Origin: Prolixibacteraceae bacterium
GTDB lineage: Bacteria; Bacteroidota; Bacteroidia; Bacteroidales; Prolixibacteraceae
Reading direction: 5' to 3'
Length of the DNA: 64,000 nucleotides
Assembly: GCA_003457135.1 (NCBI GenBank)
Contig: DMSQ01000082.1
Span: forward strand, 15,069 to 79,068
This document shows positions 9,252-17,285 of this stretch, piece by piece (position 1 is the stretch's first letter; each line of letters starts with the position of its first letter). Both the position numbers and the translations under genes were made by a program. Under the pieces are notes generated by a model. That model made no database searches and was not told the DNA's origin. It worked only from the letters and a program-made list of their open reading frames with translations.

Positions 9252-9620
9252 TTATTGTTCCTTTTTCGCGTTTTCAGCCTGCCTGATCAGTTCCTGAATC
9301 TCTTCCAACGAGATTTTCTCTTCCTGCACAAACATCGAAACCACCGAGGCATACGATTGATTGAAGTATTTACCCACCATGCTTTTCAGGGTGTTCCGGC
9401 TGAATTCTTCGCGCGAGATAACCGCAAAATACCGGTGTGTGTTTCCAAACTGTTCGTGGCCAACAAAACCTTTTTCTTCCAGACCACGCACAATAGTCGA
9501 AATAGTGTTATAGTGCGGTTTGGGGTCTGTCAGCAAGTCGATAACCTCTTTGACAAACAGGGAACCTTTTTCCCAAAAGATTTCCATAATTTCTTCTTCG
9601 CGATTGGTGAGATGTTTCAT
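9252..9620 (-). CDS. BlaI/MecI-family transcriptional repressor (locus 1)
   Basis: A 122-residue winged-helix repressor: LTNREEEIMEIFWEKGSLFVKEVIDLL, then the recognition-helix region PHYNTISTIVRGLEEKGFVGHE, and a C-terminal dimerisation and cleavage region. It is the first gene of the operon with the M56/TonB and TPR genes. Three ACTA...TAGT dyads with centres 21 bp apart lie over its promoter (9638-9703), so it very likely represses its own operon; the partner M56 protease would relieve repression by proteolysis, as in BlaR1-BlaI. A paralog at 35958-36323 has the same kind of promoter. No beta-lactamase gene is nearby, so resistance is not implied. Confidence 0.93.
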   Translation of the reverse strand: MKHLTNREEEIMEIFWEKGSLFVKEVIDLLTDPKPHYNTISTIVRGLEEKGFVGHEQFGNTHRYFAVISREEFSRNTLKSMVGKYFNQSYASVVSMFVQEEKISLEEIQELIRQAENAKKEQ

Positions 9621-9637
9621 AGTTGTAAAGCTTTGCT

Positions 9638-9703
9638 CAAATGTAACTATATTTTTTAGTTTTCAAACTATATAGTATAGTTTATTTACTATATTTCTTA
9701 GTT
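9638..9703 (-). promoter_or_regulatory. blaI locus 1 promoter with three operator dyads
   Basis: Minus-strand -7 box TACATTTG at 9638-9645 and TTG at 9664-9666, 18 nt apart. Three dyads lie over and behind it: AACTA...TAGTT (9645-9661, exactly in the promoter spacer), AAACTATA-TAG-TATAGTTT (9665-9683, perfect 8-bp arms) and ACTA...TAGT (about 9687-9703). Their centres (9653, 9674, 9695) are 21 bp apart, two helical turns, so repressor dimers would bind on one face of the DNA. Confidence 0.7.
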
Positions 9704-9717
9704 TTAACTACCTTATA

Positions 9718-9744
9718 ACAAAAACAGGGACCGAAGTCCCTGTT
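9718..9744 (-). terminator. UUCG-capped terminator of the Bax inhibitor-1 gene
   Basis: Minus strand: AACAGGGAC, loop TTCG, GTCCCTGTT, a perfect 9-bp stem, followed by TTTGTTAT. It lies 30 nt beyond the stop codon of the gene at 9775. Confidence 0.75.
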
Positions 9745-9774
9745 GAATAGTTTATTTGATATGGAATCTGAAGA

Positions 9775-10548
9775 TTAATCACGACTTGCAAACTTGGAAA
9801 GTAACCTGAGCATCTCGAGATACAGCCAGATTAATGTGACCATCAATCCGAAAGCGCCATACCATTCCATGTATTTGGGGGCGTGTGCATTGGCACCCTG
9901 GGTAATCATATCGAAATCGAGAATCAGGCTGAGGGCAGCAATTGCAACAACGAATAAACTGAAGCCAATTCCTATCCAGCCATTTCCGTACATAAATCCG
10001 AAATTAGTACCGAACATGCTGGCAATAAAGCTAACCAGGTAAACTAAGGCGATACCGCCTGTTGCTGCCAATATGATTGTCCTGAATTTTTGAGTTGCAC
10101 GAATAGTTCCCGACCGGTATAACAAAAGCATAATGAAAAATACGCCAAATGTAAGCGAAACTGCACGCATGACCAGTCCGGGATACATGGCTTCAAACAT
10201 TGCCGAAATAGCACCCAGGAATAATCCCTGAAATACTGCATAAATCGGGGCAGTCATTGCAGCACGGCGTGGACTGAATGCGGTAATCAGCGCGGTAATT
10301 AAACCGCCAATTGCGCCAACAATGGTCCACAACAAAATACCCTGTGGCAAAACTCCTGGTGTGGCAGGGTCAATTGCCCCAAAGAATTTGCGCCAGGTAA
10401 ATGTGGCCGCAAAAATTACAATCAGCAGCATTAAACCAGTTTTGTTAATGGTTCCGTTCACGGTCATCACTCCGTCGCTGGCACTGGTGGCCGTCTGACT
10501 AAAAATATTTTTTCCGAAAACGGGATTCGAAGATTTGGTAATATCCAT
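9775..10548 (-). CDS. Bax inhibitor-1/YccA-family membrane protein
   Basis: A 257-residue integral membrane protein with about seven hydrophobic segments (LMLLIVIFAATFTW, ILLWTIVGAIGGLITALI, IYAVFQGLFLGAISAMFE, FGVFFIMLLLY and others). The segment LSLILDFDMITQGANAHAPKYMEWYGAFGLMVTLIWLYLEMLRLL is the BI-1 family C-terminal signature, with the paired Asp residues that act as the pH switch in BI-1 channels. Bacterial members such as YetJ conduct calcium; others are linked to FtsH. The physiological role here is not known. It is a single gene with a -7 box at 10592-10599 and a UUCG-capped terminator. Confidence 0.92.
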   Translation of the reverse strand: MDITKSSNPVFGKNIFSQTATSASDGVMTVNGTINKTGLMLLIVIFAATFTWRKFFGAIDPATPGVLPQGILLWTIVGAIGGLITALITAFSPRRAAMTAPIYAVFQGLFLGAISAMFEAMYPGLVMRAVSLTFGVFFIMLLLYRSGTIRATQKFRTIILAATGGIALVYLVSFIASMFGTNFGFMYGNGWIGIGFSLFVVAIAALSLILDFDMITQGANAHAPKYMEWYGAFGLMVTLIWLYLEMLRLLSKFASRD

Positions 10549-10591
10549 AGTTTAAAATTTTAATTTCCTCTTTGAAGCATAAAAACTGTAC

Positions 10592-10599
10592 CAAAAGTA
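10592..10599 (-). promoter_or_regulatory. -7 box upstream of the Bax inhibitor-1 gene
   Basis: TACTTTTG on the minus strand, 44 nt before the start codon. No TTG at the proper -33 distance was found, so only the -7 element is supported. Confidence 0.4.
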
Positions 10600-10627
10600 A
10601 TCAGCCTTTTTGATACTTTGCTCCATG

Positions 10628-11338
10628 TTAAGTATTCTTAACAAAAGATTCCTGAACGTATTCACTTGTAAGTTCTGTCAGGATCATTTCTGCCAGACTA
10701 CTACTATCCTCTGAATCAAACTCTTTCATACCTTCAGCAAATAAAATAGCCATTTCGTTCATACTTTTGCTTTTCATGCCAAGCAAAATAAATGAACGGT
10801 AAAAAACCTGCTTCAATTTTGGATCTTTGGCCAAAGGTGACAAAACGTCAAAAAATGGCTCAAAAAGTTCGTCCAATTCTGACTTTTCTGCAATGGCCAG
10901 CCGACCCATCAGGTTTAAACCGGCAAAACGGACCAGATGTTTCTTTCCCAGGCACCATTCCAGTGATTTGACAAAGGCAAATTTTGTTTTCGACCATAAC
11001 CAGGTATTCAGTGTCTCAGCAATTTCAGTAGTTTCCAAACTTTTTGTCCAGTAATCCATCTGTTCTTCAGTCACTTCAGAAGGAACATCAAGCATGGAAG
11101 CCAGAATCATTGTTTCGCGCCATTGCTTGTTCCAGAGTTTCAATGCAAGCAAATGATTGGGGTGATATTGCAAAGCTATTTCGCGCAAAGAAACGATGGA
11201 TGCCCCCCAGTTTATTTTGTAAGTAAGACCAAGTTGCTTCATCTGCTCAACCGTTTCACCACTTTTGGCAAGGCGTATTTTGGTGAGTATCTGACGAAAT
11301 TCCTGATCCTGCTTTGGGTCATCAATGATAAAATCCAT
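10628..11338 (-). CDS. AlkD-like DNA alkylation repair family protein (HEAT-like)
   Basis: A 236-residue, mostly alpha-helical soluble protein. Helix pairs such as SIVSLREIALQYHPNHLLALKLWNKQWRETMILASML resemble the HEAT-like repeats of AlkC/AlkD DNA glycosylases, which excise alkylated bases by gripping DNA in a concave helical surface. The known catalytic Asp/Trp set cannot be assigned confidently here, so activity is uncertain. The stop of the flippase frame upstream and this start are separated by one base (11338/11340), so the two are cotranscribed, although no functional link is evident. It could be a structural HEAT-repeat protein without glycosylase activity. Confidence 0.55.
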   Translation of the reverse strand: MDFIIDDPKQDQEFRQILTKIRLAKSGETVEQMKQLGLTYKINWGASIVSLREIALQYHPNHLLALKLWNKQWRETMILASMLDVPSEVTEEQMDYWTKSLETTEIAETLNTWLWSKTKFAFVKSLEWCLGKKHLVRFAGLNLMGRLAIAEKSELDELFEPFFDVLSPLAKDPKLKQVFYRSFILLGMKSKSMNEMAILFAEGMKEFDSEDSSSLAEMILTELTSEYVQESFVKNT

Positions 11339-11339
11339 G

Positions 11340-12665
11340 CTAAAAAATAAAATATTCGATCACTATAAAAACTGCCGACAAAAGTAAAGAATAAAGCAAA
11401 TGCTGCCTCACATTCAAATACTCGCTTATGCCAAATCCGCAATTTTTCCGGACAAAAACCATCAGGATCAGTTTTTCAAGAAGATAGGCACAAACGGTTC
11501 CCCAGGCAATCCCGGGCAAGCCCCAAAACTGCACAAACCAAAGGCTAAGTGCAACATTGGCTACTATTTCGATCAATGAAGCCCATACAATTGCCTTAGT
11601 TTTCTGAAGGCCGATCAGTATAGTTTGAGGGAACAAAAGCCGGCTCACGATCAGCAATAAATAAATATTAAATATGGTTGCGCTTGCGGCAAAGTTGACA
11701 TTGAAAATGATCGGAAACGCCCAATGCGACACCACCATTAACAATCCGGATAATGGAAATAGCCACCAGCCAAGCTTTTGAGAACTTTGCCGAATTTTTT
11801 CCAGATTAGTCTTTAATGCCGACCGATCGGCGAAACCGGGCAACATGGATGCGCTGAAAGCATTGGCCAGTAAGAGTACCAAAGGAAATTCGCGGGCGCC
11901 AAACCGAAATACGGCAAAAGTGGCATCGTCGAAATAAGAAGTAACAATGAAACCATCAATGTACTGGGCCGAACCACTCAGAAACATGGAAAAAATCAAT
12001 GGAGAAGCATATTTCAGATGTTTCCGGATAAACGAAAAATCAGGATTCGGATTTGAATTGCGAAACAACAAAACCAGTAGCCAGATAAACCTGAAAGCAG
12101 CACTGACAACCAGTCCGATCATGCTGTATTCGATACTGAACCCGAGAACTGGTGGCAAAATAATCAGTAGAAACATCAGAAAAAAGGAAATGATGCCATA
12201 AATCAGCATCAGCCTCCCTTGTTTTTTGATTAGGTAAATATATTCGACCAGGCTGGCAGGTGAAGATATCAGGATATAAACCAACAGATATTTCAAAAAA
12301 GGAACTGATGAGCCTTTCAGTAAAAATCCAGAAATGGAATGTTCAAAGAGTAAAAGAAAAAGGACAGCTAAACCGGAAAACGCCAAAAGCAGGTAAAATA
12401 CACTGAATAATGCGGATGATTTTCGCGAAACAGATTGTTCGCCAAATAAAGGAAGGAATCCCTGAATCAGCCCATTCAGCCAGAAAAAACTGATCGCACC
12501 AGCTAAAAACAGGAAAGTTTCGTATTGCCCGATTTCGGAAGTTGTTAATCCAGACTTCGTGAAAACCACCCCGATCAGTATCAGGATTGAAAAGCGTATA
12601 AGCTGAAAAATCTGCAGGGCAGATATCTGGGTAATTTTAAACTTCAAAGGAAATATACTTGCCAA
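11340..12665 (-). CDS. Polysaccharide flippase / MATE-like lipopolysaccharide exporter (TTG start)
   Basis: A 441-residue membrane protein with 12 to 14 predicted transmembrane segments, the size and pattern of the oligosaccharide-flippase (Wzx/MurJ-like, MOP superfamily) exporters that move lipid-linked sugars across the inner membrane. Typical parts are IGQYETFLFLAGAISFFWLNGLIQGFLPLFG near the N-terminus and PQTILIGLQKTKAIVWASLIEIVANVALSLW in the C-terminal half. The frame is closed by a TAG only three codons above the start, and no ATG occurs before the second half, so the TTG at 12665 is the likely start. No glycosyltransferases are adjacent, so the sugar carried is unknown. Confidence 0.8.
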   Translation of the reverse strand: MASIFPLKFKITQISALQIFQLIRFSILILIGVVFTKSGLTTSEIGQYETFLFLAGAISFFWLNGLIQGFLPLFGEQSVSRKSSALFSVFYLLLAFSGLAVLFLLLFEHSISGFLLKGSSVPFLKYLLVYILISSPASLVEYIYLIKKQGRLMLIYGIISFFLMFLLIILPPVLGFSIEYSMIGLVVSAAFRFIWLLVLLFRNSNPNPDFSFIRKHLKYASPLIFSMFLSGSAQYIDGFIVTSYFDDATFAVFRFGAREFPLVLLLANAFSASMLPGFADRSALKTNLEKIRQSSQKLGWWLFPLSGLLMVVSHWAFPIIFNVNFAASATIFNIYLLLIVSRLLFPQTILIGLQKTKAIVWASLIEIVANVALSLWFVQFWGLPGIAWGTVCAYLLEKLILMVFVRKNCGFGISEYLNVRQHLLYSLLLSAVFIVIEYFIF

Positions 12666-12685
12666 GTTGACCTATTTTGTTTTCT

Positions 12686-12693
12686 CAAAACTA
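12686..12693 (-). promoter_or_regulatory. -7 box upstream of the flippase gene
   Basis: TAGTTTTG on the minus strand. The implied transcript start near 12679 is only about 14 nt before the TTG start, which supports that unusual start codon. Confidence 0.4.
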
Positions 12694-12793
12694 CGAAAAA
12701 GGAAGAAACAAGAAACATAACTTCAACAAAAGGCTAAATGGAGCAGTAATGAAAATCTGCCAGCGAACTAATCTTATTTTTTAATTTCCAGCC

Positions 12794-14074
12794 TTAATCC
12801 ACACTTCCGGCAACCACTGTATAACAATCTTCAGTATTCAGGTATTGCTGTGCCAGTTTCATGAGTTCTTCCGAAGTGATGCTCCTTAGTGTATGCAGAT
12901 AACGGTCGTAAAACGAATAATCCAGGTCAAAATCATTAATGGCCTTGAAGCTTGCGGCAAGGGCAAACGGACCATCGAAATCGCGAAGGAATTCGCCCAA
13001 CAGATAACTTTTCAACGTTTCCAGTTCGTTTTCCGAAACCGGTTCGGTTTGAAGCCTTTTCATCTCAAAACCAATTTCTTTCTGTGTCGGTTCCACGTAC
13101 CCGTTGCCAACTTCAGTAGAAATAATCAGGTAACTGGCATACTTCAGCGAGAGCACAAAACTGCCAATTCCGTATGTATAACCTTTTTCTTCGCGGATAT
13201 TGGCCATTAACCTTGATCCAAAATAACCACCCAGGATAGTCACCAGAATGGATAAGGAAATATAGTCAGGATGGGATTTGGGAACCCACATCTTCCCTAC
13301 CCTGATGGCCGACTGTGACCCATTCAACTTTTCAACACGATGATACTTCTGTGGTGCAGGGCTCATAAAGTAATCAGGTACAGGCAATATGTTCCGATTC
13401 CAGTCGGCGCCTCCAAAATGAGATTCCAGTAAATTCAGTACCGATTCATCAATCCGGCCGGAAGCAATAATCCTGCAGTTCCCGGAGTGATAAAATTCCT
13501 GGTAAAACTGCACCAGCATTTCACGGTTGATCTGGTCGAAATCTTCCAGCTTATTCGTGATCGCATAAGGATGACCTTCCCCAAACATCACCTGGGTGAA
13601 TTTTTTCTGGCAAAGCGTACGAACCTTTTCATTTTCGAGCAAAAATTTTTGCTTGTTTTTATCAATCAATACTTTCAACTCATGCTCCGGAAATACGGAA
13701 TGTTTTAGCATATCTTCAGTTACTTCGAGAATAGCCGGTAAATGTTTACCTAAACTGACCACATTGGCAAAGCCATAATTCTGATCGGCCATAAGTTGAA
13801 TGTATGCACCGTAAAAATCGAAACGTTCGGCAATTTCCGCCGCCGAAAAATTCCGGCTCCCTTCTTCGAGCATCGAATTGCATAAACTGGCTATCAGATT
13901 GGAGGATTGGAACCAGGTTCCCGCTTCAAAAATAAAATCAATTTTAACGACGTCCTGCGAGCCGGCATTGATGAAAAAAACCGGAATGCCATTGGAAAGC
14001 AGGCGCTTTTCGGCCTGAATCCTGTCAATGTGTTCGATGGGATTAACGGTGGGTTGTATTTTACGGTTCAACAT
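12794..14074 (-). CDS. M16-family peptidase-like subunit lacking the zinc motif
   Basis: A 426-residue insulinase-like (M16) protein. It has the two-domain fold signatures, for example ILGGYFGSRLMANIREEKGYTYGIGSF in the second half, with the conserved R/Y pair. It lacks HxxEH: the matching position reads SLCNSMLEEGSRNFSA. This is the non-catalytic partner of the M16 gene just upstream (14079-15317), like the alpha subunit of mitochondrial processing peptidase or PqqL-type pairs. A TTG exists at 14092, but the ATG at 14074, 4 nt after the upstream stop codon, is preferred. No signal peptide is seen, so it probably acts in the cytoplasm. Confidence 0.85.
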   Translation of the reverse strand: MLNRKIQPTVNPIEHIDRIQAEKRLLSNGIPVFFINAGSQDVVKIDFIFEAGTWFQSSNLIASLCNSMLEEGSRNFSAAEIAERFDFYGAYIQLMADQNYGFANVVSLGKHLPAILEVTEDMLKHSVFPEHELKVLIDKNKQKFLLENEKVRTLCQKKFTQVMFGEGHPYAITNKLEDFDQINREMLVQFYQEFYHSGNCRIIASGRIDESVLNLLESHFGGADWNRNILPVPDYFMSPAPQKYHRVEKLNGSQSAIRVGKMWVPKSHPDYISLSILVTILGGYFGSRLMANIREEKGYTYGIGSFVLSLKYASYLIISTEVGNGYVEPTQKEIGFEMKRLQTEPVSENELETLKSYLLGEFLRDFDGPFALAASFKAINDFDLDYSFYDRYLHTLRSITSEELMKLAQQYLNTEDCYTVVAGSVD

Positions 14075-14078
14075 GTTT

Positions 14079-15317
14079 TTACTTTTTAGCAATGTAATTC
14101 AAAATCGAGCAATTTTCGGGGCGGAAAAGGTATTGTGATACTTCCTGAATTTGTTCTGTGGTAACCGACTGATAGAAATCAACCTGCGAATTAATCAGTC
14201 CGGCATCCTTCAATATTTCGTTGGTTGCCAGGTTCATGGCCTTTGTCAGGTAGTTCATTTCTCCGTATTCGATGTTAGCTTCCATTTTATTTTTCACCTT
14301 TTCAAGCTCGTATTCCGAAACTTTTTCCTGTTTCATCCGGTCGAGTTCTCTTTCAATCGCTTTTCGTGCCGTTTCGAGTGAAATTCCATTGCTCGGTTTT
14401 CCTGAAACAATAAACAACCCTGGCTCATAATCTCCTGAAAGATAGGCGTCAAGTTCGGTAAACAATTTCTCCTTCTGAACCAGGTTCTGATACATCCGCG
14501 ACGAATTTCCGTTTGAAAGCACATCTGAAATCAAATCAGTAGCGTAATATCGCGGATCGAGGCGATCGGTCATGTGATAGGCCAGATAAATGGTGTCATT
14601 CGGCACTTCACGGATAACATGTTGTTCCCTGATTTCGGTTTGTTCAGGCTCCTTTGGAAGATTTCGCGGTTTTACATTCCGGCTAAGAATCGGACTGAAC
14701 CAACGTTCTGCCAGTGCAAGAACCTGATCAAATTCCACATTACCGGTAACCACCAGCACCGCATTGTCGGGCGCATAATGGGCAAAGAAAAAATCTTTCA
14801 CCTGTGGCATAGTGGCCTGCTCAATATGACTGATTTCGCGCCCAATAGTTGGCCATTGGTAAGGATGCACTTTATAGGCAAGCTGGCGTAATAATGGCCA
14901 AACATCGCCGTAAGGCTGATTGAGGTAGCGCTGTTTGAATTCCTCAATCACCACATTTCGCTGCACCTCCAGGCTCGGCTTCGAAAAGGCCAGTTCGAGC
15001 ATCCGGTCTGATTCAAGCCAAAATCCCGTTTCAATATTGTTTTTTGGCAGGGTCAGGTAATAGTTGGTCAGGTCGTTCGAGGTAAACGCGTTGTTATCGC
15101 CGCCGGCTTTTTGCAGCGGTTCGTCGTATGACGGAATGTGCTTTGAACCTCCAAACATCAGGTGTTCAAACAGATGGGCAAACCCTGTGCGATCGGGATG
15201 TTCGTCGCGCGAGCCCACATTGTAGCAAACATCCAACGCCACCATCGGTGTAGTTTTATCCTGATGGACAATCACGGTCAATCCGTTTGCTAATTTGGTA
15301 CGTTCAAAATGTATCAT
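14079..15317 (-). CDS. M16-family zinc peptidase, catalytic subunit
   Basis: A 412-residue insulinase-family peptidase. The inverted zinc motif HLFEH is seen in GFAHLFEHLMFGGSKH (about residues 44-59), and the downstream Glu ligand lies about 75 residues later, in QRNVVIEEFKQRY. The second domain has TIYLAYHMTDRLDPRYYATDLISDVLSNGNSSRMYQNLV. M16 enzymes degrade short peptides inside a closed two-domain chamber. Here the chamber is probably shared with the zinc-less subunit encoded 4 nt downstream, so the two should form a heterodimer. No signal peptide is visible. It is preceded by a heptamer hairpin array at 15331-15381. Confidence 0.93.
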   Translation of the reverse strand: MIHFERTKLANGLTVIVHQDKTTPMVALDVCYNVGSRDEHPDRTGFAHLFEHLMFGGSKHIPSYDEPLQKAGGDNNAFTSNDLTNYYLTLPKNNIETGFWLESDRMLELAFSKPSLEVQRNVVIEEFKQRYLNQPYGDVWPLLRQLAYKVHPYQWPTIGREISHIEQATMPQVKDFFFAHYAPDNAVLVVTGNVEFDQVLALAERWFSPILSRNVKPRNLPKEPEQTEIREQHVIREVPNDTIYLAYHMTDRLDPRYYATDLISDVLSNGNSSRMYQNLVQKEKLFTELDAYLSGDYEPGLFIVSGKPSNGISLETARKAIERELDRMKQEKVSEYELEKVKNKMEANIEYGEMNYLTKAMNLATNEILKDAGLINSQVDFYQSVTTEQIQEVSQYLFRPENCSILNYIAKK

Positions 15318-15330
15318 AGTTGAGTTATGG

Positions 15331-15381
15331 GTTGCGGGTTACAGGTTGCGAGTTTGAAACTCGTAATCTGTAACTCGTAAC
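15331..15381. repeat. Heptamer-word inverted repeat (family A)
   Basis: Left arm 15331-15355 is built of 7-nt units (GTTGCGG, GTTACAG, GTTGCGA); right arm 15357-15381 carries the complementary units (ACTCGTA, ATCTGTA, ACTCGTA). The 25-nt arms differ at four places, and all four would be G-T (wobble) pairs on the plus strand. They fill most of the gap between the FabK-like gene and the M16 pair. Confidence 0.85.
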
Positions 15382-15394
15382 ATTTTTCTTATAA

Positions 15395-16348
15395 TTAAAA
15401 TTCAAACTGATTACCAATTAAGCGTTCTTTCGCATGTTGGTATTCCTTAATCAGGTTTTCTATAATGGTTTTTACGGGAAGCACTTCGCTGATGATCGCT
15501 GAAACCTGGCCGATTTCCAATTCCCCTTCAACCAAATCGCCCTCAAACATACCTTTTTTTGCACGTCCGCGGCCAAGTAAAATTCTTAACTCGTCAGGAG
15601 ATGCACCTTTCTGTTCAAGTTTGTTTGCTTCCTGAAAGAATTCATTTTTAATCAGACGGACTGCGCCGATTTTTTTTAATGCAAGTTTTGTATCTCCTTC
15701 AGCCAATCCGGTCACCAGCTTCTTGAAGTCAGGATGGGCCGATGATTCTTCGGAAATGGCAAACCGTGATCCGATTTGAACCCCATCGGCGCCCAAAGCC
15801 ATTGCCGCCAGCATAGCTTCTCCGGTACCAATACCGCCAGCAGCCAGTAAAGGAAGCGAAGTAACTTTCCGGACCGCCGGAATCAGGGTCATGGTGGTGG
15901 TCTCTTCTTTTCCGTTGTGTCCTCCGGCTTCAAAGCCTTCGGCAACGATTGCATCCACACCAGCTTCTTCACTTTTGATTGCAAAAGATGAACTGGCAAT
16001 GACATGCGCCACGATGATTCCCCTTTCTTTCAGCCAGCTTGTCAACTTCTTTGGGCTTCCGGCAGAAGTAAACACAACCGGAACATGCTCTTCTTTAATA
16101 ATGTTCAGAATAGTTTCCAGTTCAGGATAAAACAGTGGAATGTTGACCCCAAAAGGTGTGTCGGTAGCCTGTTTGGTTTTCTGAATGTGTTCGCGAAGCA
16201 CTTCGGGATGCATAGAACCTGCACCCAGAAGTCCCAATCCGCCATGATTACTGACAGCCGAAGCCAATCGCCAGCCACTACACCAAACCATTCCGGCCTG
16301 AATAATCGGATACCTTATCCCGAAGAGTTTACAAATCCGGTTTTCCAT
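15395..16348 (-). CDS. FabK-like / nitronate monooxygenase-family flavoprotein
   Basis: A 317-residue FMN-dependent TIM-barrel protein. Family motifs are RICKLFGIRYPIIQAGM at the N-terminus, AEGFEAGGHNGKEETTTM in the middle with the His typical of both groups, and AAGGIGTGEAMLAAMALGADGVQIGSRF for phosphate binding. The N-terminus and the AGGHNGK block look closer to enoyl-ACP reductase II (FabK) than to nitroalkane-oxidising enzymes, but sequence reading alone does not decide this. A longer frame from 16399 exists, but the -7 box at 16376-16383 lies inside it, so the ATG at 16348 is the start. It would reduce enoyl-ACP in fatty acid synthesis or detoxify nitronates. Confidence 0.8.
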   Translation of the reverse strand: MENRICKLFGIRYPIIQAGMVWCSGWRLASAVSNHGGLGLLGAGSMHPEVLREHIQKTKQATDTPFGVNIPLFYPELETILNIIKEEHVPVVFTSAGSPKKLTSWLKERGIIVAHVIASSSFAIKSEEAGVDAIVAEGFEAGGHNGKEETTTMTLIPAVRKVTSLPLLAAGGIGTGEAMLAAMALGADGVQIGSRFAISEESSAHPDFKKLVTGLAEGDTKLALKKIGAVRLIKNEFFQEANKLEQKGASPDELRILLGRGRAKKGMFEGDLVEGELEIGQVSAIISEVLPVKTIIENLIKEYQHAKERLIGNQFEF

Positions 16349-16375
16349 GTCAAATTTTTGGTCTGAGTTTCGGGG

Positions 16376-16383
16376 CAAAGGTA
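16376..16383 (-). promoter_or_regulatory. -7 box of the FabK-like gene
   Basis: TACCTTTG followed by C on the minus strand. The expected transcript start near 16369 excludes the upstream alternative start at 16399. Confidence 0.5.
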
Positions 16384-16465
16384 GAAAGAAAACAATCAAT
16401 GAAGGAATTAATCAATCCTGCAATTTGAATTAGGGAAAATGCGGGCTTTAACACCAATTGAGCAG

Positions 16466-16495
16466 TTGCATTAACCTCAAATTTCTGTATTTTTG
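16466..16495 (+). promoter_or_regulatory. Promoter of the outer-membrane-like gene at 16532
   Basis: TTG (16466-16468), 19-nt spacer, TATTTTTG (16488-16495). This is a full match to the Bacteroidota promoter form, 36 nt before the start codon. Confidence 0.55.
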
Positions 16496-16531
16496 GTCGC
16501 CTGACTTAAATTAAACCTAAAAACTATTGAA

Positions 16532-17260
16532 ATGAAGCTATTATTTAGCATATTCTTCGTTTTTGCAGTCGCACATGCATGGTCTCAAGAAAACGCAGAC
16601 AACCCCGGAACAAAATTAATCGCCGGAGGAACATTCAGCATCAATAGTAACGGGATAGCATCCATACCTGCTTTTTCGCTGGATAAACCGGCCATTATTG
16701 TTTCCCTCTCCCTGGCTAAAGGACGTTTCAGTTATGATCCCATGCTTGGTTATGATTTCAATTTTAAGCCCTGGTGCATTGATAATTGGCTGCATTATAA
16801 ATTAATTGTCAGACCAACCTTTGAGTTGAAGGCAGGGTTTAATTTCAGTTCCTTTTTCAGTAAATACGATTTGCCCGAAGAAACCATATTACAGGGGCAA
16901 AGGTATTTCGCCTCATCACTGGAGGCCGTATGCCGCATTTATCCGAAGAGTACCCTGTCATTTGCTTACTGGAACGACAGGGGGCAGGAGCCCGGAACGA
17001 TAAAGGGTCATTTTGTAAGTGTTACTGGTGAAAGATCTGATATCAATATTGGAAAATATTTTTTTGTTTCGGCTGGCCTTCAGGTATTTTATATCAATTA
17101 TACCGGAAATAATGATGGATTATTTATCATGCCGAAGATTTCATCTTCAGTTAGAAATACTCCGTTTTCACTCTATTTTCAGGGGATCCATGCCCTGAAC
17201 AGTAATATTTCACCTTTCCCAAAATTCAAATGGAATGTAGGATTATCATATACGCTTTAA
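16532..17260 (+). CDS. Secreted hypothetical protein, probable outer-membrane beta-barrel
   Basis: A 242-residue protein with a signal peptide (MKLLFSIFFVFAVAHAWSQ). The mature part alternates short amphipathic strands and turns (FSYDPMLGYDFNFKPW, LIVRPTFELKAGFNFSSFF, FVSAGLQVFYINYTGN) and ends in KWNVGLSYTL, a C-terminal aromatic strand typical of outer-membrane barrels. About ten strands fit the length. I do not recognise the family and assign no function. It has its own promoter and converges on cdaA with only 25 nt between the stops. Confidence 0.7.
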   Translation: MKLLFSIFFVFAVAHAWSQENADNPGTKLIAGGTFSINSNGIASIPAFSLDKPAIIVSLSLAKGRFSYDPMLGYDFNFKPWCIDNWLHYKLIVRPTFELKAGFNFSSFFSKYDLPEETILQGQRYFASSLEAVCRIYPKSTLSFAYWNDRGQEPGTIKGHFVSVTGERSDINIGKYFFVSAGLQVFYINYTGNNDGLFIMPKISSSVRNTPFSLYFQGIHALNSNISPFPKFKWNVGLSYTL

Positions 17261-17285
17261 TCCATTTCGATAAATTCCCTGCCTT

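Noticed and set aside
9638..9703. Beta-lactam resistance locus
   Set aside because: BlaI and M56 domains are present, but no beta-lactamase or altered penicillin-binding protein gene is nearby; such pairs in Bacteroidota have broader use.
16349..16399. N-terminal extension of the FabK-like protein from the ATG at 16399
   Set aside because: The strong -7 box at 16376-16383 lies within it, and the family N-terminus starts at 16348.
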